Source: Candidatus Melainabacteria bacterium (GTDB lineage Bacteria > Cyanobacteriota > Vampirovibrionia > Obscuribacterales > Obscuribacteraceae). Taken from it: DNA of 64,000 nt. Both the position numbers and the translations under genes were made by a program. Positions 18,298-25,793 of this stretch are shown piece after piece. The stretch spans positions 1,736,001 to 1,800,000 of the forward strand of contig JADJWK010000001.1 in NCBI GenBank assembly GCA_016716405.1, in the 5' to 3' direction. The notes under the pieces are model-generated. The model did no database searches. It was not told the DNA's origin and saw only the letters and a list, made by a program, of their open reading frames with translations. Each line of letters starts with the position of its first letter. Position 1 is the stretch's first letter.

Positions 18298-20328
18298 TCA
18301 CTTGCTGGCGAGATGGACCGGACCGGCTATGATGGTTTTCGATTTGCTCCGGTCCTCCACTTTCCCCTTCCGTGGGGGATGAGCGACGACGCAGACCCAT
18401 TGCTTTTCTTTCTCTGGTCCGCTTTTGCCGGCCCGGGCGACGCGCTCGATAATGTCTTTCCACTCGAAGGATCCATTGGGTCCTGCTTTGAGGCTGGTCT
18501 CAACGACCCGGGCATCTTCAAGGGGCACGGGAAAGGCATTGTATATGGTGCTTACTCCCGGGCTCGAGCCGGAGACCAGAGAAAGCCTCGCACCCGGTGC
18601 CACGCCCTGCAGGACGAGCTCGACAGGGCGTTGTTTGTGACCGCCGTCGATATGAAGCAGGTCGGTGCTCACCGATACTATACGATTCGGCTTCTGGGGC
18701 GATATTTTCTTGTGCTTCAAGAGGTAAGCTTTCAGGGAGTCGGCGATTCTGGTCCTGGTCTTTTCGATGGCGGTGGCGTCTTTGAAATCGTAGCCTTCGC
18801 CGCCCTCGAAATTGTAGTGATTAACGGCGATCTTGTATTTCTTTTCCGGATCGAGAGCCGCCCATGTCCCGTCGGCATTTCTGGCCCGGACGAAAACGAC
18901 CTTGTCGCCGTCGGGCCGGGACCGGTCATAGGCGAACTTGAGACCGGCGACATCGAGAAAGCGCCCCCCGGTGCTTCCCCCTATGGAGTGCTCCAGGGCG
19001 CGGCGAAGAGTCTTGCCGCTTACGGTGGCGAAAACAACATAGTTGTCGAAAGGCAGAATCTGCTCGATATCGGCCCGGGAGATCGGGCCTTTCTCGAGCT
19101 CTCCTCTGATACCGCCCCGGTTGTGGACCGATATGGTGGCTCCATAACGGGCTCCTGATTCGACCAGGGCATCGCAGATCAGATCCCCCATGGCGGAGTC
19201 GGTGGGGGTGACTTTGCGACCGAAGCCGTCGGACGCGAATCCGACGATTTCCTCGCGCAGGCAGAGAAGAGGCTTCATTTTCTCGTCGACATATGCCTTG
19301 ATCGCGGGAATTTCGGCAATACTCGCCGTGACATCGTGGAGCCGGTAGCGGCTGGCCCGGGTGTCCACTACGCCTTTGCCGTCAAAGACAAGCTCGGTCT
19401 TGCCCACGGCTCTGCCGTAGCAGCCGGTCTGCACCACCGTAGTGGTGGTGCCGTCCTCATGCTCGATGATCACCGGCTTGTCTAATCTGGTATGGCTGTG
19501 ACCGCCGATGATGGCGTCCGCCTGGGGGATGGCGGCAGCGAGCTCTTTCTCGTCGTCGATCCCGACATGGGTTACAAGGATTATCTTGTCTATGCCGTCG
19601 GCGGTTAGCTTCTCCACCTGCTCTTTGATCGGCTTGATCCACTCTTCACCCCTGGCTTTCAGCTTGCAGCCCTCGAGACCGCCGCTTAGCAATTCGAGCT
19701 CGGGGGTGATGGCGCCGACGAAAGCGACTTTCTGACCGGCAATCTCTTTGATCACATATGGCTTGATGAGCTTATCCAGCTCCGGGACCGGTCGGGCATC
19801 GAGATTGCAATTGATGATCTCGAACTTCGCCTTGCCGAGCTGTCTGGCGGCGTTGCTAGCGCCGTTGTCGAATTCGTGATTGCCCAGGGTGTAGACGTCA
19901 TAGCCGACCATATTGAGCAGCGCCACTTCCACCTCGCCGAGATAGTGGCTGTAGAGTGGCGAGCCCTGGAATATATCCCCGGCATCGGCGACTATGACAT
20001 TCTTGCTGCCTTTCCTGAGCTGGTTGACGATGGTGCCCACCCGGGCCATGCCGCCCACGATCCTTCCTTTATAGCGATAGGGCTCGTCGTGGGAGTGCAG
20101 ATCATTTGTATGTATTATTGTAAGAGTGAACCGCGAGTCCGGGGTCTCAGCCCTGCCGGTTCCGGCAGTGTACAGAGTCAGAGTCAGAATCAGAAGCAGC
20201 ATCAGGGAGCAGATCGGGACCATGATTCTCAGGCAATTCGCAGGAGCCGGGGCCGGAGCCGGGTTGAGACCGGTGAAAAGCCGTTTGATCAAGGGGTTCC
20301 TGATAGCCACTGTTCTGTCCTCATTCAC
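18298..20328 (-). CDS. 5'-nucleotidase / 2',3'-cyclic phosphodiesterase family protein (UshA/YfkN-like)
   Basis: Exported metallophosphoesterase that dephosphorylates nucleotides. Metal-binding motifs of the calcineurin-like domain: IIHTNDLHSH, DAGDIFQGSP, LGNHEFDNG, LVTHVGIDDE and GGHSHT. The 5'-nucleotidase C-terminal domain follows (about 345-530), with HNRGGIRGELEKG and QILPFDNYVV. A further C-terminal region of about 110 residues has no clear assignment. A hydrophobic signal segment (LMLLLILTLTLY) is present. The frame opens at GTG 20328; ATG 20223 would give a shorter signal peptide. The 5' end overlaps the divergent secreted-protein gene. Confidence 0.9.
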   Translation of the reverse strand: MNEDRTVAIRNPLIKRLFTGLNPAPAPAPANCLRIMVPICSLMLLLILTLTLYTAGTGRAETPDSRFTLTIIHTNDLHSHDEPYRYKGRIVGGMARVGTIVNQLRKGSKNVIVADAGDIFQGSPLYSHYLGEVEVALLNMVGYDVYTLGNHEFDNGASNAARQLGKAKFEIINCNLDARPVPELDKLIKPYVIKEIAGQKVAFVGAITPELELLSGGLEGCKLKARGEEWIKPIKEQVEKLTADGIDKIILVTHVGIDDEKELAAAIPQADAIIGGHSHTRLDKPVIIEHEDGTTTTVVQTGCYGRAVGKTELVFDGKGVVDTRASRYRLHDVTASIAEIPAIKAYVDEKMKPLLCLREEIVGFASDGFGRKVTPTDSAMGDLICDALVESGARYGATISVHNRGGIRGELEKGPISRADIEQILPFDNYVVFATVSGKTLRRALEHSIGGSTGGRFLDVAGLKFAYDRSRPDGDKVVFVRARNADGTWAALDPEKKYKIAVNHYNFEGGEGYDFKDATAIEKTRTRIADSLKAYLLKHKKISPQKPNRIVSVSTDLLHIDGGHKQRPVELVLQGVAPGARLSLVSGSSPGVSTIYNAFPVPLEDARVVETSLKAGPNGSFEWKDIIERVARAGKSGPEKEKQWVCVVAHPPRKGKVEDRSKSKTIIAGPVHLASK

Positions 20329-20980
20329 TTTTGTCGCCGGTCCGCCGCCAGCCCTGGCCGAGCCTTCCGAAAGGGCTCTGGAGCCGCAAATCTACCCGGA
20401 GCGAGGCTGCCCGGTAGATCTGGTCTCGATCCGCAGCGTCCTGGAAGTGGACCCATTCGGCGCGCCCCTCGCCTGCAAAATATACACAACATATAAGAAT
20501 AACTCCACCAAGCCGATTTCGGCAGTCAAATTCAAGTTTCGCTTCGTCGATGCCGCCGGCAAGGACAAAGGCACTTTCCACGGGGGCGACAATGTACAGG
20601 TGCTGCCGGGTATGACCCGGGCGCACAAGTGGCGGCGGGACGTTGCCCTGAGCCCGGTTATCTCGGGGCTCAAAATCCGGGTTCTGAGGGTGAAATTCGG
20701 TGACGGCTCGGGCTGGCACAGTATCAAGACCAGCCCGGCACCGGGCGAGGAGCCCCCGCCCCCGCAGCCGGGAGCGGAATCAGAGATTGATTCAGGGGAG
20801 GAGCCGGGGATCGGCCGGGACCCGCAGCAAGGCGCGGGTGACAAGGAGCCGGGGATCGGCCGGGACCCGCAGCAAGGCGCGGGTGACAAGGAGCCGGGGA
20901 TCGGCCGGGACCCGCAGCAAGGCGCGGGTGACAATCACCCGGGGAGGCAGGGTGACGGGGAGGGAGCCGGGCTCGAGTAG
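20273..20980 (+). CDS. Secreted protein with C-terminal 15-residue repeats
   Basis: Unrecognised exported protein. GTG 20273 gives a textbook signal peptide (KSRLIKGFLIATVLSSFTF, cleavage after ALA); ATG 20222 in the same frame is an alternative. A small folded part (about 45-165) has alternating strand-like segments (VKFKFRFVDAAGKDKG, LKIRVLRVKFGDG). The tail has three near-perfect copies of EPGIGRDPQQGAGDK. The frame overlaps the 5' end of the divergent nucleotidase gene if the long forms of both are used. A hairpin terminator follows at 21078. Confidence 0.7.
   Translation: MKSRLIKGFLIATVLSSFTFVAGPPPALAEPSERALEPQIYPERGCPVDLVSIRSVLEVDPFGAPLACKIYTTYKNNSTKPISAVKFKFRFVDAAGKDKGTFHGGDNVQVLPGMTRAHKWRRDVALSPVISGLKIRVLRVKFGDGSGWHSIKTSPAPGEEPPPPQPGAESEIDSGEEPGIGRDPQQGAGDKEPGIGRDPQQGAGDKEPGIGRDPQQGAGDNHPGRQGDGEGAGLE
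20801..20934 (+). repeat. 45-bp tandem repeat, three units
   Basis: Units at 20801-20845, 20846-20890 and 20891-20934 appear identical over their shared length (the last diverges at its final base). They encode the EPGIGRDPQQGAGDK repeats. Identity at synonymous positions indicates very recent duplication. Confidence 0.92.
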
Positions 20981-21020
20981 CGCTACGGTGCCAGGTGGTA
21001 CTAAAGTCAGTGGCATAACT

Positions 21021-21129
21021 GTCCGTTCAAAGCAGGTAAGCTGTGAAGGTCAGGCGGGCCCGGTTCGAGATTTCGGACCGGCAGTTTGCCTGCCGGTGGG
21101 CATTTTTAATCTAACTACTTTGAACGGAC
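21021..21129. repeat. 109-bp element with 18-bp terminal inverted repeats
   Basis: The left end GTCCGTTCAAAGCAGGTA (21021-21038) and the complement of the right end (21112-21129) match at 16 of 18 bases. A hairpin with a T-run is inside. The size and ends resemble a miniature inverted-repeat element, but no target duplication is clear. A partial third copy of the right arm is at 21317-21354. Confidence 0.5.
21078..21107 (+). terminator. Candidate Rho-independent terminator
   Basis: Stem CCGGCAG (21078-21084), loop TTTGC, stem CTGCCGG (21090-21096), extendable by one A-T pair, followed by TGGGCATTTTT. It is about 100 bp after the stop of the repeat-tailed secreted protein gene. Confidence 0.55.
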
Positions 21130-21673
21130 TAGTATTGTAGTGTCCACGAGTTTTTATAGCATCAACGACCTGAAAGTGTCATTTCTAGGCGTTTCTGACG
21201 TATTTTTCGCCGTTTTTTATGGCACAAACGCATTTTTGGTCTGGAAATGGAAATACCGGGGTCTTTTATGGCAGCTTGGGCGGAACTGGACATTGGCGGG
21301 GACTCTAGCTTCAGTGTGCCTGCCGATGGGCATTTTCATCTGCCTGCTTTGAACCAACAGGTATGATCAGTGGCAGCAGCCGGGACCGGCACGGCTCTTT
21401 ATAGGACTGCGAAAATGCCCAGAGAGTAAGAGATCGCGGCATTTTTGTTCTGATAAAAACAATTGCTCTTTACGCTTCGGATCAAAATCCACCGCCGGTA
21501 TTTGTTTGATAGAACGGCTACCTGAGCCCTTTCCAACTCCTCCCGGCAATTGTCCGGTCAGTGCCGGGGCGTCGATTCCTGTTCTCAGGCAAGAAAATAC
21601 GGTGTATCGTATATGCACTTAGCTCTCAAAATCGAATACAACTCTCTCGTGACCCGGCAAGGATCGCCAAGAT
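21130..21673. other. Poorly coding, lower-GC stretch
   Basis: No convincing gene. A 70-codon open frame at 21140-21352 is hydrophobic but lacks a ribosome site and recognisable features. The region holds the degenerate direct repeat of the 21087-21125 segment at 21317-21354 (shared TGCCTGCCG-TGGGCATTTT and CTTTGAAC) and several TTTTATGGCA-like words. It may be decayed DNA or a non-coding regulatory region. Confidence 0.5.
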
Positions 21674-22075
21674 ATGATTCTCAGATCTTTCGGTTTGCTG
21701 ATCCCGGTGGTCGGCATTTCGTACCTCCTTGCGCACGCGAGCCAGCACATCGTGCTGCTGGCTTTTCTCTGCGCAGGCGTTGGTTACGCAATCTGGAAAG
21801 TAAGACGCGCAGTCGTGCGCCGTACGAAGATTCGCAATATGTGGCGAAGAAGCGTGGAGCTGGAGCATCTGCTTCATCAATTCGACGACCAGACAACCTA
21901 CGAATACTTCATCAAGCAATCCTTCCAGGTGGATGAGCCTGGCAAGCTCGAAGAAGCGCCTGCCCAGGCACCGGATCCCCGGACGACATCGAAATTTCCG
22001 ATTTCAAAAATCTCGTCGTCGAATCGCTCTTCGAGCACCGCTACCCTGGAAGAGCGCAAAACTGCCATCGGTTGA
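21674..22075 (+). CDS. Small membrane protein of unknown function
   Basis: 133 aa. ATG 21674 has AAGGA about 9 nt upstream. Two hydrophobic helices at the N-terminus (about 5-40: FGLLIPVVGISYLLAHA and IVLLAFLCAGVGYAIW) are followed by a basic segment (KVRRAVVRRTKIRNMWRRS) and a polar, Ser-rich cytoplasmic tail. By the positive-inside pattern, the tail is cytoplasmic. No family recognised and no operon partner. Confidence 0.6.
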   Translation: MILRSFGLLIPVVGISYLLAHASQHIVLLAFLCAGVGYAIWKVRRAVVRRTKIRNMWRRSVELEHLLHQFDDQTTYEYFIKQSFQVDEPGKLEEAPAQAPDPRTTSKFPISKISSSNRSSSTATLEERKTAIG

Positions 22076-22329
22076 CTCCCTCATCTTTTAATAAAGGTCA
22101 CTTTTCGTAGTTTTCTAAGATCGGCAATGTCACTGTCAGTTGTCGATTCTGAGACACATATGTCATTGATATTCGGGTTTCGCTCTAGGTCCGTATAGCG
22201 AGCTGGCAGGACAGGTGCGTTCAGGGATCTGTCTCCATTCTGAGCCGCAACAACAGGCTTGCAGTATACATATGATAAGTTGGAAAGAGGGGTCCTGGAT
22301 CGGACCGCAGCCGCACAGGTGATTTATTC

Positions 22330-23019
22330 ATGATTGCTTCGCATGTAAGAAAAAACTCGGTCTGGTTTACTCTTCTGGGCGCAGCCTGCCTTCTGGCATT
22401 GACTGTGCTCGCCGATCACCCTCGCCAGCCGTCCCGGGCAGTAATGGCTTCTGTACCGCCTTCGGCGGGACCGACCGATGGTCACTGGCGCGGTCTCCTG
22501 ACCGTCACGAAATGCGAGTCGACCCCGGCCTATTTCAAAGACTCTCCCGCAGATGCGGCGGTGGATTTCCAGCTCTACCAGCCTTCTCGTAAGGCCGTTG
22601 CCAGTCTCGTGTTCAACCCGACCTCCAGGGCTTTCTCCACCGATGTCACCCTTTGCATGCGCCCGGAGGAGAGCGAGCATATACTCGGCGATCGGACCTC
22701 CAGGATTTTTCTGGCTTTCACTGATTTCTCCTCGGAGAATACTTTCACAGACAGCAGGGACAGCGCCTGTAGCGGGCAGGTGATCTCGAGAGTAGTCGAT
22801 TTCACTGATGGCAACCAGACCCATGAGCGTGTAGTGATCAAGACCACGGCTGTCAATCGCCAGTCGAGCGCCATGAAGACCTTCAGCACAGTCCACGATA
22901 TCTGGCTTACACCTCGTTGCCGCAATCAAATAAATATCAGGGTCAAGGAAGATCAGTATTCCGCCAGGGGTGATCTGTGGATGAGCTTCGAGATGGAAGG
23001 GGTGATCGAGAGGCTCTGA
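22330..23019 (+). CDS. Secreted hypothetical protein
   Basis: 229 aa. ATG 22330 has AGGTGA 7-8 nt upstream. A signal peptide (RKNSVWFTLLGAACLLALTVLA) is followed by a beta-rich domain beginning DGHWRGLLTVTKC and ending WMSFEMEGVIERL, with four cysteines that could form disulfides. The pattern (short exported protein scoring as a lipocalin-like or jelly-roll-like sheet) does not allow a family call. Free-standing gene. Confidence 0.65.
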   Translation: MIASHVRKNSVWFTLLGAACLLALTVLADHPRQPSRAVMASVPPSAGPTDGHWRGLLTVTKCESTPAYFKDSPADAAVDFQLYQPSRKAVASLVFNPTSRAFSTDVTLCMRPEESEHILGDRTSRIFLAFTDFSSENTFTDSRDSACSGQVISRVVDFTDGNQTHERVVIKTTAVNRQSSAMKTFSTVHDIWLTPRCRNQINIRVKEDQYSARGDLWMSFEMEGVIERL

Positions 23020-23589
23020 ATAGAGATCTCTTCGAGGAGCGACTATCGCTTTTCTCGAATGGACCTTTTTCGCTGCAACAGTAATGAACTATTGTAAAAT
23101 CAGGGTTTCGGGGATTTCTCCTTTTGCAGATGCTGACACCACAGGCGGTTTCAGTGTCAAGCAGAATTTATAAACCGCTTTACACCAACTGCATTAAACG
23201 GAGCCCGGATCCAGAAAGCGAATGAGACACGGGAGACGAGCTCCCTTCTTTCGACTGTTGGGTATATGGAAGGTGTTTCGTTGGTATATATCCTTCCTGC
23301 TTTTATGCTCTCTTTATGCAGGTTCCGGATTCGATGGCGGTACCCGGTGCTTCACTCTGCCCGAGTATGCCGACTTGGCAACGGGATCTTCGCTGCCGGA
23401 TTTTTATACTTTTTTGATCTCCGGGCGCGCGTTCTTTACAGAGCCTCCTCGATATGGTTTTGTGGCCTGATCGCTATCGGCTGTGCGCCCCTTCGGGCTG
23501 TGTGAAGGTGGCTGCAGTGGGCTGTTTTGACAAAGGACTATAGCCTCAACTTAAATGATCAATGCTTCCCGGAGTCTGAAAGCGAGAGT
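23020..23589 (+). promoter_or_regulatory. Long leader upstream of APC permease 1
   Basis: About 570 bp without a convincing gene. It holds a KdpE-like box at 23401-23419 and a stem-forming stretch near 23486-23520 (GCGCCCCTTCGGGCTGTG). An 82-codon open frame (23222-23470) is not supported by composition or a ribosome site. I compared it by eye with the c-di-AMP (ydaO) riboswitch, often found before potassium transporters, and did not see its conserved core. Confidence 0.4.
23401..23419 (+). promoter_or_regulatory. KdpE-like box A
   Basis: TTTTTATACTTTTTTGATC. From memory, the E. coli kdp operator reads TTTATAC-TTTT-TTTACA, and this site matches it almost base for base in its first half and T-tract. 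It is about 170 bp before ATG 23590 of APC permease 1. Confidence 0.5.
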
Positions 23590-25515
23590 ATGTCAAATAG
23601 TTCGGAGCGGCGCGCGGCTGGGACTTATAACAAGATTCGCCGCTGGCTCTATTCCGGTGTTCATACCGACATAAAGGCCAGCGTTCATCAGGATAGCTGG
23701 TGGAAGGTCATGTGCCTGACCGGAGTCGACTATTTCTCGACGCTCGGATACCAGCCCGGTATCGCCTTCCTTGCTGCCGGGGTGCTATCGCCGATCGCCA
23801 CCGGGATAGTCGTTCTCATTACTCTCTTCGGACTGGTACCTCTCTATTCGAGAGTAGCCAGGGAGAGCCCGTTCGGTCAGGGAAGCATCGCCATGCTCGA
23901 GGACCTCCTGCCGGGCTGGAGAGGCAAGGCTCTGATTCTTATCCTTCTTGGCTTCGCTGCGACGAGCTGGGTCATAACTATTACTCTTTCTGCTGCCGAC
24001 GCCACTGCCCATATTGTCGAGAACCCGCTCATTCCCCGGTGGCCAGGTGATACCATGGCAATCACCTGCGCGCTTCTGGCTGTCCTCGGTTTGCTTTTCC
24101 TGAAAGGATTTCGCGAGGCCATCGGAGTCTCGGTCGGTATCGTCGGGTTATATGTATTGTGCAATGCCGTGGTCATCTCTCGCGCTCTGGCTCAGATCGC
24201 CGGCAATCCGGAGTATCTCGATCAGTGGCAGGCGAACCTCTTCGCCACCCATCACAACATCCCCATGATGATCGGTGTGTCCCTGATTCTTTTCCCGAAG
24301 CTGGCGTTGGGTATGTCAGGCTTCGAGACCGGCGTTGCCGTCATGCCTCTGGTCAAAGGCGATCCGGATGACCCCATCGACAGTCCCAGGGGGCGGATAA
24401 GAAACACGAGAAAGCTGCTTCTCACGGCCGCTTTGATCATGGCAGTCGGCCTGTTGACCAGCAGCTTCGTGACCACTGCTCTCATTCCGCCGGCAATGTT
24501 TCAGCCCGACGGAGCCGCCAACGGCAGAGCGCTGGCCTATCTGGCCCATGAATTTTTCGGTGAGGGTTTTGGCACGGTCTACGATATCAGTACAATCTTG
24601 ATCCTGTGGTTCGCCGGTGCTTCGGCTATGGCGGGACTGCTAAATCTGGTGCCCCGCTATCTCCCCAGGTACGGCATGGCGCCTGATTGGGCAAGGGCTC
24701 AAAGACCCCTGGTAATCGTCTTCTCGATCATCAATTTTATCGTCACCGTCATGTTCAGAGCGAGCGTCGACGCTCAGGCCGGGGCCTATGCCACCGGCGT
24801 CCTGGTCCTTTTCACTTCGGCGGGCTTTGCTGTCACGCTGGCTGTCTGGCGGGAAAGCCTCTTCCGGCGCATCGTGTTCGGTACTATATTTCTGGTCTTC
24901 GTGTATACGACCATCGCGAATATGATCGAGCGACCGGAGGGTCTTCAAATCGCATCTCTGTTCATTGTCACTATTTTGATCTCATCCCTGCTTTCTCGAT
25001 CTGCGCGTGCTATCGAGCTTCGGGTCAAATCAGTCGAGCTCGATGAGCAGGCTCGAGCATTCATCGACCGGTCTCTGAAGCTCAATCGCAAGGTTCATCT
25101 TCTGGCAAGACGTCCCGACGGCACCGACTATTCGAGCAAGGAGGTTGAAACCAGGGAGACTCATCTTCTCTCTTCCGAGCAAGCCGATTTCGTTTTCATC
25201 GAAGTCTCCCGGGGCGATCCATCGGAATTCAGCGACGAGGTCCTGCAAGTAACCGGCCATTTCCACGATGGTTTCCCCGTCCTGCGCTGCCGGAGCCCGG
25301 CTACCTCCAATGCCATTGCCGCTATCCTGCTCCATGTGCGGGATTCGACAGGAACTATTCCTCATGTTTATTTCGGCTGGACAGAAGGGCATCCTCTCTC
25401 TTATGTCTTCCGCTATATCTTTTTTGGCGAGGGGGAGACGGCGCCTGTTACCCGGGAGATTCTCAGGCGTGTGGAGGAGGATCCGGCCAGGCGTCCCAAG
25501 GTCATAGTAGGATAG
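23590..25515 (+). CDS. APC-superfamily permease with cytosolic C-terminal domain (paralogue 1)
   Basis: Polytopic inner-membrane transporter, 641 aa from ATG 23590, which has AGCGAGAG upstream and matches the length of its paralogue; an in-frame TTG at 23527 would add 21 residues. Roughly twelve helices run from about residue 50 to 480, with MCLTGVDYFSTLGYQPGIAF in the first pair and ADATAHIVENP. A soluble domain of about 160 residues ends with YFGWTEGHPLSYVFRYIFFG. The architecture recalls KimA/KUP-type potassium or amino-acid carriers. The neighbouring kdp genes and the KdpE-like box favour a cation role, but the substrate is inferred. Confidence 0.82.
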   Translation: MSNSSERRAAGTYNKIRRWLYSGVHTDIKASVHQDSWWKVMCLTGVDYFSTLGYQPGIAFLAAGVLSPIATGIVVLITLFGLVPLYSRVARESPFGQGSIAMLEDLLPGWRGKALILILLGFAATSWVITITLSAADATAHIVENPLIPRWPGDTMAITCALLAVLGLLFLKGFREAIGVSVGIVGLYVLCNAVVISRALAQIAGNPEYLDQWQANLFATHHNIPMMIGVSLILFPKLALGMSGFETGVAVMPLVKGDPDDPIDSPRGRIRNTRKLLLTAALIMAVGLLTSSFVTTALIPPAMFQPDGAANGRALAYLAHEFFGEGFGTVYDISTILILWFAGASAMAGLLNLVPRYLPRYGMAPDWARAQRPLVIVFSIINFIVTVMFRASVDAQAGAYATGVLVLFTSAGFAVTLAVWRESLFRRIVFGTIFLVFVYTTIANMIERPEGLQIASLFIVTILISSLLSRSARAIELRVKSVELDEQARAFIDRSLKLNRKVHLLARRPDGTDYSSKEVETRETHLLSSEQADFVFIEVSRGDPSEFSDEVLQVTGHFHDGFPVLRCRSPATSNAIAAILLHVRDSTGTIPHVYFGWTEGHPLSYVFRYIFFGEGETAPVTREILRRVEEDPARRPKVIVG

Positions 25516-25793
25516 TCGGGACGGCAGCTTCTCAAGGAATCTACCAGTCTGGCCTTGGCGCAGGCCGGGCAACCGGCGCTTTCACCCGCCCGGCTCGAGT
25601 AACAGATTACGAGAAGGAGGCACAGGCATATCAGAAGAGCTTGTCCTCTCGAGTGCTTTCCCGAATCTCGGCTGTGTTTGCGCATGAAATCCCCGGACAG
25701 GGCCGGTTACCCTGCTTCCAATCTTTCATATAACGCATCAGGAGACGATCAATGACCTGAGCCAAACGATCAAAATGCCATAAAAGATTTGAT
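25516..25793. other. Convergent intergenic spacer between the two permeases
   Basis: 278 bp between two stop codons. It contains a word on the minus strand resembling the KdpE-like boxes (TTTTATGGCATTTTGATC, complement of 25768-25785) although no gene starts downstream of it nearby. No terminator with a T-run is obvious. Confidence 0.4.

Noticed and set aside
21045..21080. GGTTCGA word that could be a tRNA T-loop
   Set aside because: Flanking bases do not form the T stem, and no anticodon or acceptor arm can be placed.
21140..21352. 70-codon hydrophobic open frame
   Set aside because: GTG start without ribosome site in a repeat-containing, lower-GC stretch; its end overlaps a non-coding repeat.
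23222..23470. 82-codon open frame upstream of APC permease 1
   Set aside because: No ribosome site, no recognisable domain, and it runs through a region with a regulatory box; treated as chance.
23020..23589. c-di-AMP (ydaO/yuaA) riboswitch upstream of the permease
   Set aside because: The conserved core sequences of that class were not found by eye.
25413..25685. 90-codon minus-strand frame across the end of APC permease 1
   Set aside because: Mostly antisense to the permease; no independent support.
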